The notes under the pieces are model-generated. The model was not told where the DNA came from. It searched no databases and saw only the letters and a list, made by a program, of their open reading frames with translations. 6,101 nt of DNA. Source: Treponema sp. (GTDB taxonomy: Bacteria; Spirochaetota; Spirochaetia; Treponematales; Breznakiellaceae). The DNA lies in NCBI GenBank assembly GCA_031281685.1, contig JAITFA010000197.1, forward strand, positions 1 through 6,101. Direction: 5' to 3'. Shown one piece after another: positions 1-6,101 of the stretch. Position numbers and translations under genes: made by a program. Numbering within the stretch: the first letter of the stretch is position 1; each line of letters opens with the position of its first letter.

Positions 1-6
1 CCAAAA

Positions 7-14
7 CTCCTTCC
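7..14 (-). promoter_or_regulatory. Shine-Dalgarno of a divergent gene starting just left of the window
   Basis: Read on the minus strand, this stretch is GGAAGGAG preceded by AA and followed by TTTTGG up to the window edge. It is a strong ribosome-binding site with 6 nt left before the edge, so a start codon would be expected at or just beyond position 1. No coding sequence of that gene is visible, so its identity is unknown. If it exists, bases 1-214 are a shared divergent control region. It could instead be a chance purine-rich stretch. Confidence 0.5.
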
Positions 15-123
15 TTATTATTTCAATATTTTGTACTGAAAGTCAAAATGATCAATGGCTTTGGGAGCTTTTGGAGCTTTGAGAATACGTTAAAGCCGCG
101 ACTGAACGGTGAAATTCTTAAAA

Positions 124-158
124 TAAAATTTGACAACCCTAAAAACCGCGTGATAGCC
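124..158 (+). promoter_or_regulatory. Candidate promoter region of the transporter operon
   Basis: Two overlapping candidates are visible. The first has a perfect -35 box TTGACA at 130-135 but only a weak -10 about 16 nt downstream (GATAGC at 152-157). The second has a good -10 box TAAAAT at 124-129 (5 of 6 to TATAAT) with a weak -35 CTGAAC at 102-107, 16 nt upstream. The first would start transcription near 164, inside the inverted repeats. The second would give a leader of about 80 nt that contains them. I cannot decide between the two from sequence alone. Confidence 0.35.
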
Positions 159-187
159 TGATCTCAGGTGGTGATTCACACCACTGA
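157..187 (+). promoter_or_regulatory. Overlapping inverted repeats, possible operator or leader hairpin
   Basis: A 12-bp inverted repeat CCTGA-TC-TCAGG lies at 157-168. It overlaps a second one with arms GTGGTG (168-173) and CACCAC (179-184) around the 5-nt loop ATTCA. The second stem extends outward through TCA (164-166) and TGA (185-187) with one bulged G at 167. Both lie between the candidate promoter and the ribosome-binding site at 204-208, which is where a repressor would bind. The second could also fold in the mRNA leader. No regulator family can be assigned. Confidence 0.4.
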
Positions 188-214
188 ATACATTTTAGCT
201 TTTGGAGGAAATCA

Positions 215-2026
215 ATGAAAGCAACAAAACGAATGGCGGTAGTGGCATTGACGCTACTGGTTGCAGCAGGCAGCGTGTTTGGCGCTGGTGAACAAAGCGC
301 GGGAACAGGAACTACAGGAACTACAGGAACGGCAGCCCCCGGAACCCTGCCCCGTAGAGAAACCCTCTACTTTAACGGTATTCTCTGGGATCAGGTGAAT
401 CACTGGAGCCCCTATAGCGTAAGCGATAGGACCTTTGGCATCACTGCTTTTAACCAGATGGCTCGGCAACCGATCTTTGAAACCCTGTTCGTCTACAACC
501 TGCTGGACGGCAAGCTGTATCCCCAGCTTGGCGAAACCTACACATGGAACGGTCAGACCCTGACCATCACCCTGAACAAAAACGTGAAATTCTGGAACGG
601 AAACGCCATGACCGCCAAAGACGTGGTCAATTCCTACGAGCTTCAGAAGACCTATGCCACTGGCGGCACGAGCTATTGGTCGTACATCGACAGCGTTACC
701 GCGAAGGACGATTACACGGTAGTGATACAGGCTAAGGCGTCAAACTTCAATCCAAAGCAGATTGAGGCGTCGATCAGCGGTCTGTACATCACTGAGAAGG
801 CTTCTATGGACAAAGTCGTTGCCAGAATAGGAAATAGCCCCACTGCTTTGGGTCAATGGACCAATGTCGGGGGGGGTGGAGAAGTCGAATCCCCCGGAAC
901 AGGACCGTATAAACCCTATATTTGGGACGAAACTAAGGCTGTTATCCAGCGGGTTGATACCTACTGGGGACAGATTGCCTCCAAGTACGGCAAGCTGCCC
1001 GCGCCGAAGTATATCGCGCACAGTATCTACAAGGACAACGCGACGGGCGACGCCGCATTCCGCGCTGGCGAGGTGGACATCTCCCAGCAGTTCATCTCCA
1101 GCGTGTGGACCATGTTCCCGCAGAGCATCTCGACGTATCTGCCGCAGGCGCCCTATTACTTCCCCGGCACGATCCCGATGCTGGTGTATAACGTCAAGAA
1201 ACCGGGGCTTGATGATCCGGCGGTTCGCAAAGCTATTGCTATGTCTCTTGATTACAACACCATTGGAACCAACGCGATGAGCGGCTATACGGCTCCGCTC
1301 GTTGCCTCGCTCATGCTGCCTGCGCCGTCAGAGCAAGCCCTCGTTGACGCCAACGCCATTAAACCGTATCAGTGGAGCGGCAACGTCGCCGAAGCCACTG
1401 CCGCCGCAAACAAACTGCTTGACGACGCCGGTTGGGTCAGAGGCGCGGACGGTATACGCGCCAAAGGCGGCGTGCGGCTTTCTTTCCAGGCTGAATGTCC
1501 CCAGGGATGGTCGGACTGGAACGCCACGCTCGAAGTGGTCGCGCAAGCCGGTAAGAACATCGGCATAGACATCAAGACCTATTTCCCGATTTCCACTGTG
1601 TGGACCCAGGATTATCAGAACGGTACCTTTGACATGGTTATGTACTCCTACGGCGGCGCGGGCATTGCTTCTCCGTGGAACCGCGCCTATCAAGCAATGG
1701 GCAGCGCAGACATTCCGGCGGAAGGAACCCCCAACACCATCCAAAACTGGGGACGCTGGATTAACGCGGAAGCCAACGACATCATTGGCAAGATCGCGTC
1801 TGAAACCAACGCGGCCACCCTCAAACAGCTCTGGACGCGGTTAAACATCATCTATCTTCAGGAAATGCCCTGCGCGGGTCTTATGTACCGCCCCGCCCTC
1901 TTCCACACCGTGAATGAATCGGTCTGGACAGGCTTCCCCAAGATGAATGATGGGACAAACGTTCCGCCGACGCTCTGCATTGACGGCTACGGCATCAAGG
2001 GTCTTTACAACCTTAGGGCAAAATAA
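215..2026 (+). CDS. ABC transporter periplasmic solute-binding protein, family 5 (peptide/oligosaccharide type)
   Basis: This 603-residue protein is the receptor of the importer, catching the solute in the periplasm and handing it to the permeases. Residues 1 to about 23 form a Sec signal peptide: a basic start (KATKR), a hydrophobic core, then SVFG/A. There is no cysteine for a lipobox, so it should be a free periplasmic protein. A Gly/Thr-rich linker follows (about 24-43), three copies of Thr-Gly-Thr encoded by a 9-bp repeat. The family-5 fold is shown by the segment around 121-142 (NVKFWNGNAMTAKDVV), by DPAVRKAIAMSLD at 334-346 and by LLDDAGW at 401-407. It has 19 tryptophans, high for a peptide binder and suggestive of sugar stacking. 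The start is fixed by GGAGG at 204-208, 6 nt upstream of ATG. An 8-G run at 869-876 encodes Gly219-221. A terminator follows the gene. The class is secure. The substrate is inferred, with an oligosaccharide more likely than a peptide. Confidence 0.93.
   Translation: MKATKRMAVVALTLLVAAGSVFGAGEQSAGTGTTGTTGTAAPGTLPRRETLYFNGILWDQVNHWSPYSVSDRTFGITAFNQMARQPIFETLFVYNLLDGKLYPQLGETYTWNGQTLTITLNKNVKFWNGNAMTAKDVVNSYELQKTYATGGTSYWSYIDSVTAKDDYTVVIQAKASNFNPKQIEASISGLYITEKASMDKVVARIGNSPTALGQWTNVGGGGEVESPGTGPYKPYIWDETKAVIQRVDTYWGQIASKYGKLPAPKYIAHSIYKDNATGDAAFRAGEVDISQQFISSVWTMFPQSISTYLPQAPYYFPGTIPMLVYNVKKPGLDDPAVRKAIAMSLDYNTIGTNAMSGYTAPLVASLMLPAPSEQALVDANAIKPYQWSGNVAEATAAANKLLDDAGWVRGADGIRAKGGVRLSFQAECPQGWSDWNATLEVVAQAGKNIGIDIKTYFPISTVWTQDYQNGTFDMVMYSYGGAGIASPWNRAYQAMGSADIPAEGTPNTIQNWGRWINAEANDIIGKIASETNAATLKQLWTRLNIIYLQEMPCAGLMYRPALFHTVNESVWTGFPKMNDGTNVPPTLCIDGYGIKGLYNLRAK
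305..331 (+). repeat. In-frame 9-bp tandem repeat, 2.9 copies
   Basis: The unit ACAGGAACT occurs twice perfectly (305-313, 314-322) and a third time with 8 of 9 matches (323-331). The unit is in frame and encodes Thr-Gly-Thr at residues 31-39, in the flexible linker just after the signal peptide. Copy-number change would lengthen or shorten the linker by three residues without a frameshift. Confidence 0.85.
869..876 (+). repeat. Homopolymeric 8-G tract inside the binding-protein gene
   Basis: Eight consecutive G residues sit within codons for Gly219 to Gly221 of the binding protein. The reading frame is intact as given. Gain of one G would bring a TAA at 910-912 into frame. Loss of one G would shift into the frame that stays open to about 1280. 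Such tracts are prone to slippage in replication and in sequencing. Whether this one varies cannot be told from a single sequence. Confidence 0.9.
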
Positions 2027-2037
2027 GTGTTACGAGG

Positions 2038-2070
2038 CAAAGGGCGGTTGTCCGCCCTTTGTTTGTTTGT
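2038..2070 (+). terminator. Intrinsic terminator after the binding-protein gene
   Basis: A perfect 10-bp stem, CAAAGGGCGG at 2038-2047 and CCGCCCTTTG at 2052-2061, closes a 4-nt loop TTGT and is followed by TTTGTTTGT at 2062-2070. It starts 12 nt after the stop codon of gene 1. The form is that of a rho-independent terminator. Because the permease and ATPase genes follow on the same strand without a convincing new promoter, it most likely works as a leaky terminator that lowers expression of the downstream genes relative to the binding protein. Confidence 0.85.
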
Positions 2071-2081
2071 ATAAGCGATGT

Positions 2082-2101
2082 CCGGCGCTCTCCTGCGCCG
2101 G
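2082..2101 (+). terminator. Second GC-rich hairpin between binding-protein and permease genes
   Basis: A perfect 7-bp stem, CCGGCGC at 2082-2088 and GCGCCGG at 2095-2101, closes a 6-nt loop and is followed by TCTATTTTC. The T-rich tail is poor, so this may be a weak back-up terminator. Alternatively it may be a stabilising stem that protects the 5' end of the downstream message. It sits 20 nt after the first hairpin and 48 nt before the permease start. Confidence 0.55.
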
Positions 2102-2149
2102 TCTATTTTCACGGACGCGGGATAAACTAACTAAATAAAGAGGAGACGT

Positions 2150-3163
2150 ATGAATGGTTATTGGAAATACCTGGGGAAAAAATTCCTCTGGTACCTCGTT
2201 ACTCTGTTTGTGGCGATCTTGCTGAACTTTATGCTGCCACGACTCATACCCGGTAACCCTGTGGCAACGCTGGTTGCCAACGCCACGACCGGTCTGACCG
2301 ACGCGCAGGCTATCAAGCAGATATACGACGCATATATGGTGGAGTTCGGGCTTGATAAGTCTGGGTTTGAGCAATTTTTCATTTACATTGGCAAGCTGTT
2401 TCAGGGGGACATGGGGCTTTCCTTCAGCGAATACCCGCGTTCTGTCTCGGACATCATCGGTACGGCGGTTCCCTGGACCCTGCGGCTCCAGATACCGGCA
2501 ATCATAGTCGGGTGGTTCCTCGGCAACTCCCTGGGCGCGCTTGCCGCGTACCGGAAAGGCGTTTTCGACAAGGTGTTGTTCCCTGTGTTCCTCTTTATCG
2601 CGGCGATTCCCTCATTCGGCCTCGCTATGGTACTGGTACACTTTCTGGCGAATCAGCTTCACTGGTTTCCGGGACGCCTGGGGTATGCCTTTGATATGCT
2701 CATTGACTGGTCGAGTCCCGCGTTCTGGGCGTCGGTGTTTAACCATTACCGTCTCCCCTTCCTTACGATGGTACTGGTCGCCATTGGCGGACAGTCTCTG
2801 GGTATGCGCGAAATGTCCATCTACGAACTTAACGCCGACTATGTGAAGTACAGCCGGATCATGGGCATTAAGGACTCAAAGATCGTGTGGTATGTGTTCC
2901 GCAACGCCATGCTTCCGCAGATAACCGGACTTGCGCTGTCGCTCGGAACCATGATAGGCGGTAATCTCATCGCTGAAATCATATTCAGCTATCCGGGTAT
3001 AGGCACGACGATGCTGCGCGCCATTACAACGCAGGACTTCCCCCTTATTTCCGGCTGTACCCTCATCATTACCATCACCGTACTCATCGCAAATTTTCTT
3101 GTGGATATACTCTGCGGCGTGATTGACCCGCGGATCAGGCTTACCCAACAGGAGGAAGGATAA
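2150..3163 (+). CDS. ABC transporter permease, DppB/OppB-like
   Basis: A 337-residue inner-membrane permease, one half of the translocation channel. It has the DppB plan: a first membrane helix at about 13-33 ending in the family motif PGNPV (34-38), a long periplasmic stretch with FQGDMGLSF near 84-92, then hydrophobic helices near 113-133, 141-166, 202-218, 258-280 and 303-324. The cytoplasmic coupling (EAA-type) loop is at about 231-256, with Gly239 and the following Leu255-Pro256 conserved, although the EAA triplet itself reads KYS. The C-terminus ends in the typical DPRIR (326-330). The start is supported by AGGAG at 2141-2145, 4 nt before ATG. A second ATG at 2154 is out of frame. The next gene's ATG directly follows this stop codon. 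The assignment to the permease-B family is firm, the substrate is not. Confidence 0.93.
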   Translation: MNGYWKYLGKKFLWYLVTLFVAILLNFMLPRLIPGNPVATLVANATTGLTDAQAIKQIYDAYMVEFGLDKSGFEQFFIYIGKLFQGDMGLSFSEYPRSVSDIIGTAVPWTLRLQIPAIIVGWFLGNSLGALAAYRKGVFDKVLFPVFLFIAAIPSFGLAMVLVHFLANQLHWFPGRLGYAFDMLIDWSSPAFWASVFNHYRLPFLTMVLVAIGGQSLGMREMSIYELNADYVKYSRIMGIKDSKIVWYVFRNAMLPQITGLALSLGTMIGGNLIAEIIFSYPGIGTTMLRAITTQDFPLISGCTLIITITVLIANFLVDILCGVIDPRIRLTQQEEG

Positions 3164-4123
3164 ATGGGACACATGTTAAAAACGGCTTTCAAGTCAGGCA
3201 AATTCAAATTCGGCTTTATCACGATGAGCTGCATACTGCTTCTCGTGATATTTTTCCCTCTTTTTAACCATACTGACCCGCTGGCTATGGACGGCGGTAT
3301 GTTTGAAAAGCCCAACCTCGGTGAATACTTGAGTGGAAGAAACAAGCAGGCGTCGGATGAACCCGCTGCTGATAGTGGTGTGGCTGACGACATCATGGCG
3401 CAGTTCGGCTTGAGCAGCGTCCAGAAAGTCGCCTCAAACAAGCTGTACATACTGGGAACCGATAACTTTGGGCGGGACACGCTGGTGGAACTGGTCGCCG
3501 GCACGCGCACCTCCTTGCTCATCGGGGTACTCGCCGGCACTATCGCCACGCTGATCGGCTTGACGGTCGGGCTGGTCGCTGGTTATACAGGCGGCTTAGT
3601 GGATAACATACTTTCTACTATTACTAACATCTTCATCGTGATTCCCTCCTTTGTCATACTCGTGCTTATCTCTGTAAGCGTCAGTTCCCGCAACTTTGTT
3701 ACAACGGCTTTTGTCATTGGCATCACGGCGTGGCCCTGGACTGCGCGTTCTGTGCGGGCGCAGACCACGTCGCTGCGGAACCGCGATCACGTAAATCTGT
3801 CCAAACTTTCCGGCCACAGTATGCCGCGCATTATTGTGCAGGACATACTGCCCTATGTGGCGTCCTATGTGATGATGGCGTTCATACTCCAGTGCGCCTC
3901 AGGCATACTGACGGAGGCGTCGCTCTCGATGCTGGGTTTAGGTCCTCAGAATGTGGCAAGTCTCGGTCTTATGATGAACTGGGCAAGCACATTCAGCGCG
4001 CTTCCCGTTGGCGCGTGGTGGGCATTCATCCCCGTAGTCGTCATAATCGCGCTTATCACCTTTTCGCTGAACCTTATGAACTCCGGGCTTGATCAGATAT
4101 TCAACCCGCAGATAAGGAGTTAG
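3164..4123 (+). CDS. ABC transporter permease, DppC/OppC-like
   Basis: A 319-residue inner-membrane permease, the partner of the upstream one in the channel heterodimer. One helix at about 17-34 is followed by a hydrophilic periplasmic stretch (about 45-92, rich in Asp, Ala and Ser). The family motif LGTDNFGRD comes next at 97-105, with further helices near 117-140, 149-172, 177-191, 230-248 and 284-305. The coupling loop at about 209-230 keeps Gly217 and Leu229-Pro230, but the EAA triplet is replaced by [14 protein letters not shown] at 251-260 is typical of DppC. AGGAGG at 3150-3155 lies inside the end of the upstream gene, 8 nt before this ATG. The next ATG (3173) would be 17 nt away, so the first was chosen. 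There is no gap to the upstream gene, which suggests translational coupling. Family firm, substrate unknown. Confidence 0.93.
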   Translation: MGHMLKTAFKSGKFKFGFITMSCILLLVIFFPLFNHTDPLAMDGGMFEKPNLGEYLSGRNKQASDEPAADSGVADDIMAQFGLSSVQKVASNKLYILGTDNFGRDTLVELVAGTRTSLLIGVLAGTIATLIGLTVGLVAGYTGGLVDNILSTITNIFIVIPSFVILVLISVSVSSRNFVTTAFVIGITAWPWTARSVRAQTTSLRNRDHVNLSKLSGHSMPRIIVQDILPYVASYVMMAFILQCASGILTEASLSMLGLGPQNVASLGLMMNWASTFSALPVGAWWAFIPVVVIIALITFSLNLMNSGLDQIFNPQIRS

Positions 4124-4125
4124 TC

Positions 4126-5145
4126 ATGGCAAAGCCTATGCTTGAGGTAAAGAACCTCACGACATACTACAAAACCAGAATGAATGAAGAGGTCTACTCG
4201 GTAGACAATGTTTCGTTCGTTCTGGAAGACGGCGGCTCAATCGGCATTGCGGGTGAGTCCGGTTGCGGCAAGAGTACCCTCGCCATGAGCGTCATGGGGT
4301 ACTATTTCCCGCCGCTCTTTTACAAGTCTGGCACTATCATCATCGATGGCCGGGAAATCACCAATCTGCCGCCGGACACGGTACGCAGCAGTGTCTTAGG
4401 CACTGAGATTGCCTATATCCCCCAGGCGGCCATGAATGCGCTGAACCCAACGCGCAAGATCATCGCCTTCATTGAAGACGTGTTACGCGCACACGGCAGT
4501 ACGCTTTCCAAAAGGGAAATCTACGACCTTGCCCGTGAACGCTTCGGCATCCTGAACCTTCCTGAAAAAGTGCTGAAACAGTACGCGGTGGAACTTTCCG
4601 GCGGCATGAAACAGCGCACGGTTATCGCAATCTCGACGATACTCAGCCCCAAGGTACTCATTGCTGACGAGCCTTCCTCAGCCTTGGACGTTTCTTCCCA
4701 GAAAATCGTCATCAAGCTGCTGCACGAGCTTATGGAAAAGGGCTTTGTACGCGCTATGCTCTTCATTACCCACGAGCTGCCGCTGCTGTACAATGTTACA
4801 AAGGACATCATGGTGATGTACGCAGGCGAAATCGTGGAACGGGGAACCGCCAAACAGATGGTCTTTGACCCGATCATGCCGTATGCGCGGGGTCTTATGA
4901 ACTCGATCATCGTGCCGGAAGAGGGAACACGCGGCCATGTGCTGCAAGCCATACCCGGCACGCCGCCCAACCTAAAAAAGCGGCCAGAGGGGTGCAGGTT
5001 CGCGGAGCGCTGCCAGTATCGCAATTACTGTAACGGCAAGAGTGTTGAACGGAATGTAGAAGGCAAGAGGTTTTTCCGCTGCTATATTGAAGAAGCGAAA
5101 CTACGGGAACTGTATACCAAACACGAGGAGGTTGCCGCATCATGA
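4126..5145 (+). CDS. ABC transporter ATP-binding protein, DppD/OppD-like
   Basis: A 339-residue cytoplasmic ATPase, one of two that drive the importer. All motifs are present: Walker [10 protein letters not shown] (43-51), Q-loop Gln100, signature LSGGMKQR (157-164), Walker B VLIADEP (177-183) with catalytic Glu182, D-loop SALD (185-188) and H-loop His216. The C-terminal oligopeptide-transporter extension (about 250-322) carries four cysteines, C290, C296, C302 and C319. In the family this pattern can bind a [4Fe-4S] cluster, as reported for a thermophile DppD. That role here is inferred. AAGGAG at 4114-4119 is 6 nt before ATG, only 2 nt separate this gene from the permease stop, and its own stop overlaps the next start by 4 nt. 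Confidence 0.95.
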   Translation: MAKPMLEVKNLTTYYKTRMNEEVYSVDNVSFVLEDGGSIGIAGESGCGKSTLAMSVMGYYFPPLFYKSGTIIIDGREITNLPPDTVRSSVLGTEIAYIPQAAMNALNPTRKIIAFIEDVLRAHGSTLSKREIYDLARERFGILNLPEKVLKQYAVELSGGMKQRTVIAISTILSPKVLIADEPSSALDVSSQKIVIKLLHELMEKGFVRAMLFITHELPLLYNVTKDIMVMYAGEIVERGTAKQMVFDPIMPYARGLMNSIIVPEEGTRGHVLQAIPGTPPNLKKRPEGCRFAERCQYRNYCNGKSVERNVEGKRFFRCYIEEAKLRELYTKHEEVAAS

Positions 5146-5972
5146 GCAAGAAACCCACAGGAGAATCCTTTATCAGTGGAAAAGGTATTACCCGCGAATT
5201 CGGTTACGGCGATAGTAAAATGATCGCGGTAAATAACGTAGACTTTGACTTTCACCGCGGTGAGATTATCTCCGTTGTCGGTGAGTCGGGCAGCGGCAAA
5301 ACCACACTCGCCAAGATGATATTGGGGCTACTCGGTGTCAGTCGCGGTCAAATCTTCTTCCAGGGCAAACCTCGCGACATTTCCACGCAAGCCAAGCGCC
5401 GAGAGTATTGGCAGCACATACAAGCCATCTTCCAGGACCCGTTTTCCACCTACAACATCTTCAACAAGGTGGATGATGTGCTTCTTGACTGCCTGCGTCT
5501 CAAAGGCGGAGGCAACCTGCCAGCCAATGAAAAGTTTGAGCGGATGAGGTATGCTTGTCAGTTTGTCAACCTGAAATTCGAGGAACTGACGAATAAGTAT
5601 CCGTTTGAACTTTCCGGCGGTCAGATGCAGCGCTTGATGATAGCCCGCATTTTCATGCTTAAACCAGAAGTCCTGATCGCCGATGAGCCGACGTCCATGA
5701 TCGACGCCTGCTCCCGCGCTACGATTTTGGATATGCTGCTCAAGCTCCGCGACGAAATCGACATGACCATCGTATTCATTACCCACGACATTGGCCTTGC
5801 CTACTACATCTCGGACTCGGTCTACATCATGGAACACGGTGTGGTAGTGGAACGCGGTACAGCCGACGAAGCCATCCTTCACCCGAAGTCTGACTACACC
5901 AAGCGTTTGCTCGGCGATGTTCCCAAGATATACGAGCCGTGGGACTTTACCGAAGCGGCGCATGCTTCATAG
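5142..5972 (+). CDS. ABC transporter ATP-binding protein, DppF/OppF-like, short form
   Basis: A 276-residue cytoplasmic ATPase, the second motor subunit. Walker A is GESGSGKTT (47-55), the Q-loop is Gln98 (AIFQDPF), the signature is LSGGQMQR (157-164), Walker B is VLIADEP (177-183) with Glu182, and the H-loop is His215. The D-loop reads SMID (185-188) instead of the usual SALD. The protein stops about 40 residues after ERGTADEA, so it lacks the cysteine-rich C-terminal extension found in its partner. That makes the ATPase pair asymmetric. It is shorter than E. coli DppF but of a size seen in Thermotoga-type importers. AGGAGG at 5126-5131 is 10 nt before ATG, and the start overlaps the previous stop by 4 nt (ATGA), indicating translational coupling. 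It is the last gene of the operon. Confidence 0.94.
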   Translation: MSKKPTGESFISGKGITREFGYGDSKMIAVNNVDFDFHRGEIISVVGESGSGKTTLAKMILGLLGVSRGQIFFQGKPRDISTQAKRREYWQHIQAIFQDPFSTYNIFNKVDDVLLDCLRLKGGGNLPANEKFERMRYACQFVNLKFEELTNKYPFELSGGQMQRLMIARIFMLKPEVLIADEPTSMIDACSRATILDMLLKLRDEIDMTIVFITHDIGLAYYISDSVYIMEHGVVVERGTADEAILHPKSDYTKRLLGDVPKIYEPWDFTEAAHAS

Positions 5973-6032
5973 GGGTAGCGGCAACGTTACGGTACGGGCA
6001 AACCGTGCTTAACGTTGCCGCACCTGACCCCT
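5971..6032. repeat. Long inverted repeat after the operon, possible terminator or palindromic element
   Basis: Perfect 12-nt arms GCGGCAACGTTA (5978-5989) and TAACGTTGCCGC (6010-6021) are nested. Inside, ACGGT (5989-5993) can pair with ACCGT (6002-6006) over an 8-nt loop, giving alternative pairing at base 5989. Outside, AGGGGT (5971-5976, starting in the stop codon) is complementary to ACCCCT (6027-6032). There is no T-run after it, so it is not a textbook intrinsic terminator. It could terminate weakly, protect the 3' end of the mRNA, or be a mobile palindromic repeat of the REP/MITE kind. Confidence 0.7.
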
Positions 6033-6101
6033 TACGTCTCTGACCCCTTACGTCTCTGACCCCTTACGTCTCTGACCCCTTACGTCTCTGACCCCTTACG
6101 T
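6025..6101. repeat. 16-bp tandem repeat array, at least 4.8 copies, continuing past the window
   Basis: The unit TGACCCCTTACGTCTC is repeated head to tail without a mismatch at 6025-6040, 6041-6056, 6057-6072 and 6073-6088, with 13 bases of a fifth copy at 6089-6101. There are no spacers. The unit length is not a multiple of three and no reading frame of note runs through it. The first copy provides the ACCCCT that can pair with the stop-codon region of the last gene. Its true length lies beyond the window. It looks like an intergenic minisatellite, function unknown. Confidence 0.95.

Noticed and set aside
17..46. Minus-strand promoter with -35 TTGACT (complement of 41-46) and -10 AATAAT (complement of 17-22)
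   Set aside because: The boxes look fair with an 18-nt spacer, but transcription would start at about position 10, inside the Shine-Dalgarno at 7-14, which would remove it. The real promoter is probably further upstream on that strand.
48..161. Small + strand ORF of 37 codons upstream of the operon, beginning MINGFGSFWSFE
   Set aside because: It has no convincing ribosome-binding site, overlaps the promoter candidates, and shows no recognisable motif. Probably chance.
190..195. TACATT as a -10 box for the operon
   Set aside because: The transcript would begin next to the Shine-Dalgarno at 204-208, and no -35 is visible at proper spacing.
215..290. Lipoprotein signal on the binding protein
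   Set aside because: No cysteine is present in or near the cleavage region, so a type I signal peptide is the better reading.
2106..2134. Internal promoter before the permease genes (TTTTCA plus A/T-rich CTAACTAAATAAAG)
   Set aside because: Neither box is close to consensus at a workable spacing. The A/T-rich stretch is as likely to be an unstructured ribosome-binding region.
5328..5963. Long minus-strand ORF of 211 codons opposite the last ATPase gene
   Set aside because: It is a shadow of a gene with full ABC ATPase motifs. The antisense product has no recognisable domain. The same applies to the minus-strand ORFs at 2989-3549 and 4521-5024.
6025..6101. CRISPR array
   Set aside because: The copies abut directly with no spacers and the unit is only 16 bp.

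Overview
The window holds one complete five-gene operon, all on the + strand, for an ABC importer of the peptide/nickel/oligosaccharide (Dpp/Opp-like) class. In order it carries a solute-binding protein, two membrane permeases and two ATPases. Base composition is near 50% GC by eye. The binding protein has a Sec signal peptide with no lipobox cysteine, which suits a free periplasmic protein in a diderm. The gene set, its order and the sequence style resemble Thermotoga-type oligosaccharide importers and relatives in spirochaetes such as gut Treponema. The spirochaete assignment is an inference from overall feel and was not tested by any search.

Layout. Bases 1-214 are a probable divergent intergenic region. 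A strong Shine-Dalgarno sequence for a leftward gene lies at the extreme left edge, and the operon's promoter candidates and two overlapping inverted repeats lie at 120-190. Bases 215-2026 encode the binding protein. Bases 2027-2149 hold a clear intrinsic terminator followed by a second GC-rich hairpin. Bases 2150-5972 hold the two permeases and two ATPases, packed end to end: 0 nt between the permeases, 2 nt between permease and ATPase, and a 4-nt ATGA overlap between the ATPases. Bases 5973-6101 hold a long, nearly perfect inverted repeat followed by a 16-bp tandem repeat that runs off the window.

How it works together. The binding protein captures the solute in the periplasm and delivers it to the permease heterodimer, and the two ATPases power import. 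The terminator after the first gene probably lets most transcripts end there, so binding protein is made in excess over the membrane complex. The exact substrate cannot be read from sequence. A tryptophan-rich binding protein and the overall family resemblance favour an oligosaccharide over a peptide, with moderate confidence.

The operon itself is ordinary. I found no previously undescribed system. The parts worth a second look are non-coding or repeat-based: an 8-G tract inside the binding-protein gene, the operator-like palindromes upstream, the tandem hairpins after gene 1, and the inverted repeat plus 16-bp tandem array at the right edge.
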